Assembly: GCF_007000325.2 (NCBI RefSeq)
Contig: NZ_CP117268.1
Coordinates: 1,178,001-1,242,000, forward strand
Reading direction: 5' to 3'
Length of the DNA stretch: 64,000 bases
From: Rhizobium rhododendri
Lineage (GTDB): Bacteria > Pseudomonadota > Alphaproteobacteria > Rhizobiales > Rhizobiaceae
In this document: positions 1 to 7,579 of the stretch, piece after piece
How the letters are laid out: each line of letters starts with the position of its first letter
Numbering within the stretch: position 1 is the stretch's first letter
Translations under genes and position numbers: made by a program
Notes under the pieces: model-generated
Databases searched by the model: none
What the model saw: only the letters and a program-made list of their open reading frames with translations
What the model was told of the DNA's origin: nothing

Positions 1-2
1 GC

Positions 3-668
3 AGGGGTGCGAACCTGGTCATCAACTCGCGAACTGCCAGCGCGCGATTTGCGGAGCTGGTTGCCGAGGGTGAAAAAGTTGGCATCCGCGCCCTTCACGT
101 TATCGGGGACATGCGGGATCCGGAAGTATCCAAGGCGATTTGTTCGAAGGCCATGTCCGAATTCGGCCGGATCGACAGCGTCGTCCATTGTGCAGGCGGC
201 CCGGCTCCTGGCGCGGCCGTCGACATGCCTGCCGAAAACTGGACCGACGCCTTCGACGTCCATGTCCACTCCGCCTTCCATCTGTTCCGGGCAGCACACC
301 CTTCGTTGGCCTCGCGGGGCGGGGCGGTGATTCTCCTCTCGTCAGCGGCTGCTCTGCGTGGATGTCCGGGCAACACCGCCTATCAGGTCGTCAAGGCCGC
401 CCTCATTCAGATGACCCGCGCGCTTGCGCGCGACCACGCCGCCGAGGGGATCCGGGTGAACTGCGTTGCGCCCGGAATTATCCGGACACCGTTTCAAGAC
501 GGCATGACCGACATCGCGAAAGCGAACAACATTGCAAACCGGATCCCATTGAAGCGTGAAGGTAGGCCCGAGGATGTCGCCGACGTCATCGTCCAGCTTA
601 TCGGCAATGAGTTCATGACCGGAGAGACCATCGTTATCGACGGTGGGATGTCGATGAGGATGGTGTGA
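3..668 (+). CDS. Short-chain dehydrogenase/reductase, 5'-partial
   Basis: The reading frame is already open at the left edge, so the N terminus with the TGxxxGxG cofactor loop lies outside the window. The visible part has the SDR hallmarks in order: an NxxG-like strand read as VHCAGG, a catalytic Ser in LLSSAAAL, the YxxxK pair in AYQVVKAAL, and PG after RVNCVAPG. The end, ETIVIDGGMSM, is the usual C terminus of the family. It is a classical soluble NAD(P)-dependent oxidoreductase whose substrate cannot be told. The nearest downstream gene is on the other strand, so no operon is visible to the right. Confidence 0.9.
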   Translation, partial: RGANLVINSRTASARFAELVAEGEKVGIRALHVIGDMRDPEVSKAICSKAMSEFGRIDSVVHCAGGPAPGAAVDMPAENWTDAFDVHVHSAFHLFRAAHPSLASRGGAVILLSSAAALRGCPGNTAYQVVKAALIQMTRALARDHAAEGIRVNCVAPGIIRTPFQDGMTDIAKANNIANRIPLKREGRPEDVADVIVQLIGNEFMTGETIVIDGGMSMRMV

Positions 669-1173
669 CCGCTCTGATGGTTGCGTCTGTCGTAGGAGGC
701 CGCAGCGCTCCTTATTCAGTGCGTATTGCGCGCCGCCAGGCATTCGGAACCAAGGCGATCAGCGATGCCTACCGCTAGCTGTGGTGCCGCTCCAGGGTCT
801 GGGTCAAGGACACCGTTGGAACGCTATTGCCAGGAAAGCACTATCGCGGGGCGGAGGTCGAGATGTCGACCTCCGACGATCGATGGGACGGCAAGACATT
901 CGTCTCGAGCCTAGGCGGTAACCGAACTGTAGATCGCCGCATTGGCACCAACGGTTGGCCGCCCCTGTCCGCAGCTCTTGAACAATTCCGTCGATCCGGA
1001 TTGACTGGCTATCAAAGTGAGTGTCGTTGGAGCACCAGGCAACACTGAGACCGGGCAGGAAGCCCAAAGCTGGCTGACCGTGGGAGATGATCCTATGGAG
1101 GCTAGCGGCGGGAACCTGTCGGTCCCCTTAGATGTCTTTCCTGGTCTGATTTGAGGCTTGCCGCAAGCGCCAG
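669..1173. other. Intergenic stretch without a recognisable gene
   Basis: About 500 bases lie between the SDR gene and the convergent oxidoreductase. Short open frames exist on both strands, but none has a start with a ribosome site, a familiar domain or convincing protein composition. I see no clear terminator hairpin. Confidence 0.4.
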
Positions 1174-2205
1174 TCACCCCTTCGACGATCGGTCTGCCAC
1201 CTTTACCAGCAGCTTGCCGAAATTCTTCCCCTGCAGCATCCCGATCAGCGCCTCGGGAGCGTTCTCCAGTCCTTCGACGACGTCTTCGCGATACTTGATC
1301 CGACCGGAGTTCACCATGGGACCGATCTCGGCCTCGAACGCCGCATAATGTTCGAGGACGAACTCGGTCTGGATAAACCCACGGATCAGCAGGCTCCGTC
1401 TCAGGATGGCCGACATCATCGCCGGCACGTTGTCTTGCTCTGAAGCCGCCGCTCCATTGTAGTTGGCCACCAGACCGCACACCGGAACGCGCGCATACAT
1501 GTTCAGAAGTGGCATGACCGCCTCCCAGACAGGCCCGCCGACATTCTCGAAATAGACGTCGATACCCTTCGGGCAGGCAAGCTCCAGGTCCGTCTTGAAA
1601 TCCTTTGAACGGTGATCGACGACTGCGTCGAAGCCCAGCTCGTCGCGGACATAGTCCAGTTTCTGTTGTCCGCCGACGATGCCGACAGCCCGCGCGCCTG
1701 CCAGCTTTGCGAGCTGACCGACCATGGAGCCAACCGGACCCGATGCGGCTGCGACCACGACGGTCTCCCCCTCTTTGGGGCGACCGATGACCTTCATGCC
1801 GGAATAGGCCGTAAAGCCCGGCATTCCAAGGACGCCGATCGCGGTGCTGATGGGTGCGCCTTTCGTGTCGACATGGCGGATCGCGTCGGCTTTCATCACG
1901 GCACCCGTGCACCATCCGGTACGGGACCTCACGATGTCTCCGGGCTTGAAGTCGGCATGCCGGGAGCGCGCCACCTCGCAAACGGTCTCACCCTCCATGG
2001 TGCCATCGACAGGAGTGGGAGCCGCGTAGGATTTGGCGTCGCTCATCCGGCCGCGCATATAAGGATCCAGCGAGAGGTAAAGAACCTTGAGTGTGACCTC
2101 GCCTTCGGCAGCGTCAGCAAGCTCGGCGCTTTCCAGTCGGAAGTTCTCGGAGGTGGGAGCGCCTTTGGGCCTGCTTGCAAGGACCACGCGTTGGATTGTT
2201 GTCAT
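1174..2205 (-). CDS. NADP-dependent oxidoreductase, MDR family (CurA / leukotriene-B4 dehydrogenase type)
   Basis: This 343-residue protein has the usual length and order of the zinc-free medium-chain dehydrogenases that reduce the C=C bond of enones. The N-terminal GroES-like part contains LSLDPYMRGRM, a signature of the CurA/PTGR group. A Rossmann fold follows at about residues 154-176 (AAASGPVGSMVGQLAK), with the PTGR-like YFENVGG near residue 220. It should be cytosolic, transferring hydride from NADPH to quinone- or enone-type substrates. The start is the ATG at 2203-2205. It ends facing the SDR gene. The exact substrate is unknown. Confidence 0.92.
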   Translation of the reverse strand: MTTIQRVVLASRPKGAPTSENFRLESAELADAAEGEVTLKVLYLSLDPYMRGRMSDAKSYAAPTPVDGTMEGETVCEVARSRHADFKPGDIVRSRTGWCTGAVMKADAIRHVDTKGAPISTAIGVLGMPGFTAYSGMKVIGRPKEGETVVVAAASGPVGSMVGQLAKLAGARAVGIVGGQQKLDYVRDELGFDAVVDHRSKDFKTDLELACPKGIDVYFENVGGPVWEAVMPLLNMYARVPVCGLVANYNGAAASEQDNVPAMMSAILRRSLLIRGFIQTEFVLEHYAAFEAEIGPMVNSGRIKYREDVVEGLENAPEALIGMLQGKNFGKLLVKVADRSSKG

Positions 2206-2563
2206 GGTTGTTTCGTCTCTCCGGAGGTTGGCGCATATTTAAAGGGGCAGTTGCAGTGTATGTTGTCATTATGCCGCGGTATCGCCGTTGGGGGTATCTG
2301 ACGGTCATGCCACTTTTAAACAAAGGGACATTTGCAATCGGATTCAATGACGCCACAGAGGCGTTGGCATTCGAGGCCATCGTCCATGGTCTTGCAAAAA
2401 AACGGGGACTGACGCATGCCAGCTATACTGCTGCTGATAACAATTAGCGAGCCCTCGCCCGCTTTCCAAAAGGAATGGCTGTTTTTCGACGCCACCTATG
2501 GATTGATCATCAAGTTCGAATGTGGTCTTCAAGCAGGTTAGATATGCTTTCGAAATTTATGTT

Positions 2564-2953
2564 ATGAAATATTCCAATTACTCAAACGACAGAGGGTTAG
2601 CGGTTCTGTTTATGCTGGTACTTGGTCTCTCGCTGCTGCCGGTGGAACTGGCTTTTTACATAAGCACTGGGCAGGATCTCGGACGCAACCTTGTTGCCTG
2701 TACAGTAAGCTTTCCTAACCGTCTTTTTGCTGGGGCAGCGGTCGTAAGCTTCGAACTCTTGATTTGGACGTTGATAGGATACCGGTACTTCCGAGCAAAG
2801 GGGGAAGGACCATTCGGCCCTATTCGCAAGCACAGAGCCGGTGAAAGCAAAATTCGCCAGCGTCTTTTTCCGTATGTCTCGAACGGGTTGCTCCCCTGTA
2901 TGGTCTTCTTGCCGTTCGTAGTTCTATTTAACAACTGTTCGGTCGGACAATAG
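2564..2953 (+). CDS. Hypothetical membrane protein
   Basis: This is a 129-residue protein if translation starts at the ATG at 2564; an ATG 42 bases earlier is also in frame. It has three hydrophobic segments, at about residues 11-33, 51-71 and 105-120, with a basic stretch (RKHRAGESKIRQR) before the last one. No enzyme motif is visible and I do not recognise the family. It opens a run of small genes on the same strand with no known function. A small inner-membrane protein is the most that can be said. Confidence 0.5.
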   Translation: MKYSNYSNDRGLAVLFMLVLGLSLLPVELAFYISTGQDLGRNLVACTVSFPNRLFAGAAVVSFELLIWTLIGYRYFRAKGEGPFGPIRKHRAGESKIRQRLFPYVSNGLLPCMVFLPFVVLFNNCSVGQ

Positions 2954-3040
2954 CAGTGCAGCGTGGGCAAGACTGCGCTTATCACCCCAATCAAATATAG
3001 CACTTGGTCTTCGCGAGCTCCCCCCACCGACTTTCGTTAA

Positions 3041-3241
3041 ATGGAGAAACAAATGGCGAAACTGAATACCGAGCAAAAGTGGATGGTGGCTGCAATGTGT
3101 GTTTTCTTTCTCGTTGGTTTCGGCTGTATAATTTACAGCGAAAATTATTCGGTGAAATGTGAGAACGACAGGCTTGAATGCAACGTAAAGTCGAGCATGG
3201 ACTTTCTCGAACGAATGTACGGGCCATACAAACCCTTTTAA
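3041..3241 (+). CDS. Small single-pass membrane protein, hypothetical
   Basis: This 66-residue protein could also start at the internal ATG at 3053. A single hydrophobic segment (MVAAMCVFFLVGFGCIIY) follows a short charged N terminus. The tail holds two cysteines, which would lie in the periplasm if the N terminus is inside. No family is recognised. It lies 88 bases after the preceding membrane protein gene on the same strand, so co-transcription is possible. Confidence 0.45.
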   Translation: MEKQMAKLNTEQKWMVAAMCVFFLVGFGCIIYSENYSVKCENDRLECNVKSSMDFLERMYGPYKPF

Positions 3242-3330
3242 TGGGGGGTTGCAAGTTACAGACAGTTCAACGCCATCCACTCCGAATCCCTCTATTCTGC
3301 CAGCCCCGCCCCGATCACAAAGGCTCTCAT

Positions 3331-3522
3331 GTGACCCAGAAGCGCATTAACGATCTGTCGGCAGATCAGGCGGAGCGTCTTCATCAAGATTGGGTTCGGG
3401 CTCTTAATGGGCGAGAACCTACGCCAGAGCAGACTACAAAGGTTGAGGCGCTGTGGCAAAGGTCGCTTGCTCAGGTTGTTTACGACCCGGAACAAATGAT
3501 TGATGATGAAGCTGATCTTTAA
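3331..3522 (+). CDS. Small hypothetical protein, GTG start
   Basis: The frame is open upstream, but protein-like composition begins at the GTG at 3331. That gives 63 charged, helix-rich residues ending in a run of acids (EQMIDDEADL). It looks soluble, with no cysteine or known motif. A clear intrinsic terminator about 180 bases downstream would end its transcript. No function can be assigned. Confidence 0.45.
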   Translation: MTQKRINDLSADQAERLHQDWVRALNGREPTPEQTTKVEALWQRSLAQVVYDPEQMIDDEADL

Positions 3523-3702
3523 CACATCACCCTGATCACGTCGTGGCTGGTGTGGTGGAAAAGATAGTGGTCGGATTGAAATATAGTCGGCGCCCAATGA
3601 AGTTACTACCGCTTTTCAGTTTCGTTTCATATTGAGACGTTACCGACAGGCTGTCCGTGATTGGCCGACATGACCGGACCGAAAAGTACTGACATGTAAC
3701 TG

Positions 3703-3740
3703 AAAACCTTGAACGCCATGACGGAGTTCAAGGTTTTTTT
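3703..3740 (+). terminator. Rho-independent terminator
   Basis: A 10-bp stem, AACCTTGAAC (3705-3714) with GTTCAAGGTT (3726-3735), encloses an 11-base loop and runs into eight consecutive T. An A run at the other side could make it work in both directions. It separates the 3331-3522 gene from the small membrane gene that begins at 3776. Confidence 0.8.
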
Positions 3741-3775
3741 CGTAAGGTCTGGTCCCGGAACTCGAGGAGGTCTTC

Positions 3776-4045
3776 ATGCTTTTGGCAATATTGAACTCGG
3801 TTGAGGTCGTTTCAGCATGGGTAGGCGTCATCGTATTATTTCGGTTTGGCGTGCCATTCGAAATTGTCACGCCGAACGGAATGGGGTTCGTTGTTGGCTC
3901 TCTGAGCAACGAAACTCGGCTCGAACTTAATAAGCGGCGAGTTCTGTACAAGCGTATTGGATGGGTAGCCCTAGCGATGGTGTCATCCGGCGCGCTGCTT
4001 CAGGTATACTCTTCAATCTTTGGTGCTTTCCACCCATCACCCTGA
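3776..4045 (+). CDS. Small membrane protein, copy 1 of a local duplicate
   Basis: This 89-residue protein starts at an ATG preceded by a strong ribosome site (GAGGAGG, about 6 bases upstream). Two hydrophobic segments, at about residues 1-25 and 62-83, flank a central hydrophilic part with NGMGFVVGSL and basic residues (NKRR). A second copy at 4771-5040 is about 85% identical in protein, while the upstream bases differ, so the two are local duplicates kept under similar translation signals. The family is unknown to me. It follows the terminator at 3703-3740. Confidence 0.65.
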   Translation: MLLAILNSVEVVSAWVGVIVLFRFGVPFEIVTPNGMGFVVGSLSNETRLELNKRRVLYKRIGWVALAMVSSGALLQVYSSIFGAFHPSP

Positions 4046-4077
4046 CTAAAAGGTTGTAGCGATGGTATACTCGGACA

Positions 4078-4278
4078 ATGGATAGCCTCTCAAGGTATCA
4101 TCTATCGCCGCATGAAGACGGATCTTGGCATGTGATTGATGCCAGAACCGCCGGTCCGGCTGAAATTGAGGTCGATGGCAGGTTCTTCGTCTTTTGGAAG
4201 CTGCCAAAGGAGGAGGCCGAGCGCTGGTCGAGGCTCCTCAATCAAATCGCCAGCTTTCCGTCAGATGGTTCATTCTAA
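4078..4278 (+). CDS. Small hypothetical soluble protein
   Basis: This 66-residue protein lies 32 bases after the preceding membrane protein gene. It has the composition of a small alpha/beta domain, with an aromatic core (DGSWHVIDAR, RFFVFWKLP) and an amphipathic C-terminal helix. No ribosome site stands out before the ATG. I recognise no family. Its compact, protein-like pattern argues that it is real, with moderate certainty. Confidence 0.4.
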   Translation: MDSLSRYHLSPHEDGSWHVIDARTAGPAEIEVDGRFFVFWKLPKEEAERWSRLLNQIASFPSDGSF

Positions 4279-4323
4279 GTACGCAGAGGATGCACGCCCT
4301 GATCACTTCTTTGGGCCATTTAC

Positions 4324-4587
4324 TCAGCCTTGAGAGTACAGCTTTCCCAGCAAATCGGTGATGAAGACAGTCGTCGCCCTGTTGGGAAGGGACCGGTGAC
4401 CTAGCAGCGCGTGCAGGAAATCGATCGGATCATCAGAGCCGAAAGCGGCCTGTAGCTGGTCGAGACTGGCCCTCTTCTGCCGCAGGATGGCAAAGATCGT
4501 GGCTCGGCTGGAAGCCGATAGCCGGGGCTCATGACCGCCATCGCTCTCGAAATAGGATGGACCGGCCTTCTCTTCGCCAAGGGCCAT
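4324..4587 (-). CDS. Hypothetical protein, possibly a truncated remnant
   Basis: From the only ATG in the frame, 87 residues are encoded. The frame stays open for about 24 more codons upstream, reading protein-like residues (RFLFDGLIRQASGQQF) with no start codon. That suggests the 3' end of a larger gene whose 5' part is lost. The body has a helical, leucine-rich region resembling a C-terminal adaptor or DNA-binding domain, but no motif allows a name. It lies between the two copies of the 89-residue gene, on the opposite strand. Confidence 0.35.
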   Translation of the reverse strand: MALGEEKAGPSYFESDGGHEPRLSASSRATIFAILRQKRASLDQLQAAFGSDDPIDFLHALLGHRSLPNRATTVFITDLLGKLYSQG

Positions 4588-4770
4588 CTGGTCGAACTGC
4601 TGGCCGCTAGCCTGCCGGATTAGACCGTCAAACAGAAATCTGATCCTGTCCGGTTTTTATGGGGCAACTCCACCTCTGGCTTCGTTTCCTGGCGCCCTAG
4701 TCACAATTGGAAACGGCTTGCGGCCCTTTATGAACCTGACATGATGACTTAAAATTAAAAGGAGGTCATC

Positions 4771-5040
4771 ATGCTGTTGGCAATATTGAACTCGGTTGGG
4801 GTCGTTTTAGCATGGGTAGGCGCCATCTTATTATTTCGGTTCGGCGTGCCGCGCGAAATTGTCACGCCGAACGGAATGGGGTTCGTCGTTGGCTCTTTGA
4901 GGAACGAAACTCGGCTCGCACTTAACAAGCGGCGAGCTCTGTACAAGCGCATTGGATGGGTAGCCGTAGCGATGGTGTCATGCGGCGCGCTCCTTCAGGT
5001 ATGTTCTTCAATCTTTGGCGCTTTTTACCTAGCACCCTAA
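4771..5040 (+). CDS. Small membrane protein, copy 2 of a local duplicate
   Basis: This 89-residue paralogue of the protein at 3776-4045 has the same length, the same two hydrophobic segments and the same central NGMGFVVGSL. Most changes are conservative (Glu to Gly, Leu to Ala, Tyr to Cys). The start ATG follows a strong AAGGAGG ribosome site. Unlike copy 1, it has no obvious terminator nearby. The similarity is limited to the coding region, which suggests the pair is old enough for the flanks to have drifted or been replaced. Confidence 0.65.
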   Translation: MLLAILNSVGVVLAWVGAILLFRFGVPREIVTPNGMGFVVGSLRNETRLALNKRRALYKRIGWVAVAMVSCGALLQVCSSIFGAFYLAP

Positions 5041-5131
5041 CCCACTGTGGAGGGGAGCAATGTGGCACGGTTGGACCGAAGATAGGGTAGGATCCCACGA
5101 ACCTCTGCGGTTGCGCGGAGTTAGAGCAAGA

Positions 5132-5386
5132 TCACTTCATCGTGCTGCACCCACCTACAACAGCCCGGGGGCGTTCACCGAACCGATCACAATTTTCGCA
5201 GGGTAAGTCTGCCCTGATCGTATCGATGCCGGGGGGCCACCGATCTGGCGCTTTCGCGGGTGAGATGCAGTACGTCGGCCACTTATCCCATTGCCCCTGT
5301 TTGCACCGCCTAGCCATCACCTCGTCTCGTTTTAAGAAATTGGCGCATTCATCATACATGACTGACATCAAAGCCATGTCGGTCAT
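5132..5386 (-). CDS. Small cysteine-containing hypothetical protein
   Basis: The 84 residues from the ATG at 5384-5386 have protein-like composition, rich in Trp, Asp and Arg, with four Cys before a CENC pair and a late GGCSTMK tail. The pattern would fit a small metal-binding protein, but the family is not recognised. It diverges from the frameshifted XRE regulator that starts at 5399. The larger frame extending upstream to 5650 is antisense to that pseudogene and is not counted. Confidence 0.35.
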   Translation of the reverse strand: MTDMALMSVMYDECANFLKRDEVMARRCKQGQWDKWPTYCISPAKAPDRWPPGIDTIRADLPCENCDRFGERPRAVVGGCSTMK

Positions 5387-5398
5387 GCACGGAGATTT

Positions 5399-5634
5399 AT
5401 GTTGGCTTCGCCAAAGTCCAAATCGGCGCTTGAAAGACTGGGGCACAACATGCGCAACGCATCCCTGCGGCGCGGCATCTCTGTGTCTGGTCTCGCAGCC
5501 CCGCCGGCACGTCTTCCAGTGCTGTTGCGCAGCTCGAAAAAAGCGATCCAGGTGTCGAAGTAGGAACACTTGTCGATATTCTCTGTAGCGCGGCATCTCG
5601 CTCTGCGGGCGCAGCGCTTCCCCAGTCAGTTTGA
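5399..5634 (+). pseudogene. Frameshifted XRE/HipB-type helix-turn-helix regulator
   Basis: Reading from the ATG at 5399 gives the usual N terminus of small XRE regulators: SALERLGHNMRNASLRRGIS, then VSGLAA. The frame is lost near 5495-5506. In the next frame the rest of the domain resumes as GTSSSAVAQLEKSDPGVEVG then TLVDIL, which are the recognition helix and third helix of the HTH fold, ending at the TGA at 5632-5634. Such proteins are usually antitoxins or autorepressors of HipBA-like modules. No toxin partner is beside it, so this is probably the relic of a lost module. Confidence 0.75.
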
Positions 5635-5850
5635 GTTTGCCGCCACCCACTTTCGGTTGGGCGTCGCTGCCAGATAGGCAACGTAATCGTCAGAGGCGTC
5701 GGCGAAGAAAAGAGCCGCCTCCTGCTCGCGCCATCCAGCCTCCACCGCGTCACGGATGAATGCGGTGAGTGCCCGTTTGCACATGGCCGCACATTCTACC
5801 GAACGCTCCTTTTGATCGACGCTAAACTTGGGCGGATGAAAATAGGTCAT
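5626..5850 (-). CDS. Small helical protein, family shared with 5935-6141
   Basis: From the ATG at 5848-5850 the protein has 74 residues; a TTG 33 bases upstream is an alternative. The C-terminal half has the pattern AGWREQEAALFFADASDDYV, which matches GWSEVEITVALADAADEHV in the next gene. The two are therefore paralogues placed in tandem on the same strand. It looks soluble and helical with an acidic face. Its 3' end overlaps the tail of the XRE pseudogene on the other strand by a few bases. The function is unknown. Confidence 0.55.
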   Translation of the reverse strand: MTYFHPPKFSVDQKERSVECAAMCKRALTAFIRDAVEAGWREQEAALFFADASDDYVAYLAATPNRKWVAANSN

Positions 5851-5934
5851 GCCGGATGATGGCACAGCCCTTGGCTCTTGCAACCGACAGCCTTTGTTAA
5901 GCTTACCAGGTAAGGTTAAAATCCCGTCTTTATG

Positions 5935-6141
5935 CTAGTGGGATGCACCACGTTTGGACTTCGCCAGCAGCATGACGTGCTCATCCGCGGCATCAGCCAA
6001 CGCGACTGTAATTTCAACTTCAGACCAACCCCTGCCTCCTAACTTTGCAATAAGTTCTGACATGAACTTGTACACTTCTGTTCGGCAGTCAGTATTCGTT
6101 ACATCATCTTCGAGTCGCTCATCGAAATTTAAGTTTTCCAC
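5935..6141 (-). CDS. Small helical protein, paralogue of 5626-5850
   Basis: This 68-residue acidic protein is predicted to be mostly helical, with a C-terminal half of the form GWxExExxxALADAADEHV. It lies 84 bases upstream of its paralogue in the same orientation. A GAGAG stretch just before the ATG could act as ribosome site. Proteins of this size and pattern recur in rhizobial accessory DNA, but I know no function for them. Confidence 0.55.
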   Translation of the reverse strand: MENLNFDERLEDDVTNTDCRTEVYKFMSELIAKLGGRGWSEVEITVALADAADEHVMLLAKSKRGASH

Positions 6142-6407
6142 TTCTCTCTCCGTTTTGTTACAATACGAGAATCACACAGGCGACTATTTGTTCAAATCAC
6201 GAATTGTGACTCAGAATAGTCCTGCATCATGTACGATACTGGCACAGCTACTTAGAGTGGATTTTTTAAGTGGCTGTTTTCTAATGAAATATTGATTATG
6301 TGATCGACGTTTTTTCTCAACCAACGAAATCGCGAGGGAAACATGGCATATTCACGACGCCGATTTGGTTGCAGGTGTGCGGATTACGCCACACCCGACG
6401 ACCTGTT

Positions 6408-6848
6408 ATGAGCCACCCTGCCCCGCTTGCGACGCCGAAGTCCCTGGCCGATCTTGTCGCCCAAATTGTTTCCAGCTACGTGCGCAAGCACGTCGTCCCA
6501 GTGACAGATATGTCAAATCTGATCACCGCTGTTTATCGTGCGCTCGACAGCTGCTCGCTGGTGGTATTGCCAGCGCCGCAGGTCGAAGCACAAAAACCGG
6601 CCGTTTCCGTGCAAAAGTCGGTCCATAAGGACCACATCACCTGCCTGGAATGCGGTGGCGACTTCAAATCACTGAAGCGTCATCTGGCGATGCACCATTC
6701 GATATCGCCCGAAGATTATAGAGGGAAATGGAAGTTGCCCGGGAACTATCCGATGGTTGCCCCCCTCTATTCGGAAGCGCGCTCGAAAATCGCTCGGGAA
6801 CTCGGCCTGGGTCAAAAAGGGCGACGCCCGAAATTGAAAGGGCTCTAG
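6408..6848 (+). CDS. MucR/Ros-type zinc-finger transcriptional regulator
   Basis: The 146 residues from the ATG at 6408 match the family's usual 140-150. The N-terminal helix ([19 protein letters not shown]) is the dimer/oligomer part. The DNA-binding part at about residues 76-130 has the Cys2-His2 finger [19 protein letters not shown], followed by [20 protein letters not shown] and a basic tail ([12 protein letters not shown]). Ros/MucR proteins repress or activate exopolysaccharide, motility and symbiosis genes. Several EPS genes lie in the window, so it may control them, but distance and missing target data make that an inference. An in-frame ATG at 6300 is disfavoured because the added residues do not fit the family. 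Confidence 0.9.
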   Translation: MSHPAPLATPKSLADLVAQIVSSYVRKHVVPVTDMSNLITAVYRALDSCSLVVLPAPQVEAQKPAVSVQKSVHKDHITCLECGGDFKSLKRHLAMHHSISPEDYRGKWKLPGNYPMVAPLYSEARSKIARELGLGQKGRRPKLKGL

Positions 6849-7057
6849 TCGTGCGGGCGCGCAGCGAAGCTGTAGCCTTTCTTATTTCGAAAGCTCAACG
6901 GCGGTCGAGCGGTCACCTGCGTAGAACGGCAATCCGATACTGCACGCCTGATAGCCTTACGGCCGCGTCAACGAAGAAAGCGCCGGATCAGAGCTAAGGA
7001 CCGACCCTGGTCATCAGGCGCACTGAAGTCTCTTGCATCGTGTTTGCGGACGCCTTA

Positions 7058-7318
7058 CTAGCCTCCGACCGCATCACTGACGCATTTCTTGGTGTATGAG
7101 GACTTTGCAGCGCCGGCCAGCGGTTTGCCATTTTTATCCTTGGCAGAGCTATCGCAGGCAGCAGCAGCCTCGTTGGTGCATTTCTTCAGCGACGAGGTCA
7201 GAGCCGCGCCGGCCAGCGGCTTTCCATTCTTGTCGATCGCCTTTGACTTGCATGTATCGGCGGCATTCGCGCTCGCGGCGGCCAACACCAAGACAACGGC
7301 CAGCAAGATCTTTTTCAT
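7058..7318 (-). CDS. Secreted PsiF-repeat protein
   Basis: The ATG at 7316-7318 follows a GGGAG ribosome site. It gives 86 residues: a signal peptide (MKKILLAVVLVLAAASANA, cut before AD) and two PsiF repeats of about 28 residues. Each repeat has the form C..KDKNGKPLAGAA....KKC, so each holds one cysteine pair. PsiF proteins are small periplasmic proteins named from a phosphate-starvation-inducible gene of E. coli; their biochemical role is unknown. No pho box was identified. The longer open frame upstream is not protein-like. Confidence 0.85.
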   Translation of the reverse strand: MKKILLAVVLVLAAASANAADTCKSKAIDKNGKPLAGAALTSSLKKCTNEAAAACDSSAKDKNGKPLAGAAKSSYTKKCVSDAVGG

Positions 7319-7579
7319 AAATTCTCCCATTTCGATGGCTTCAAACATGGAGGCCCTGTCTTCGTTGCCTGTCAGACGCCTTCGCCTGGTTGGATTGTTG
7401 TAAGCGCTTCCGTTCCAACTTCGCAACGAGGTTGGCCTTGAATCACCGAACAAAATAAGCGGAGACTTCCCCATGGACGCTGGTTCTCTCCACATCGGAC
7501 CGTCCTATTCGGGTCACAGTGGCCCGTGGCTAAACATCATCGTCCGCCATGATCCTGCAGCCAGGTGGTCTTTCGCTAG

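Noticed and set aside
911..1981. A 356-codon minus-strand frame overlapping the NADP oxidoreductase
   Set aside because: The same bases encode a canonical oxidoreductase in another frame. This frame is arginine-rich and has no recognisable fold.
2308..2447. Possible 46-residue protein on the plus strand
   Set aside because: It reads fairly protein-like but has no ribosome site, family or conserved partner. It may be part of the oxidoreductase's promoter region.
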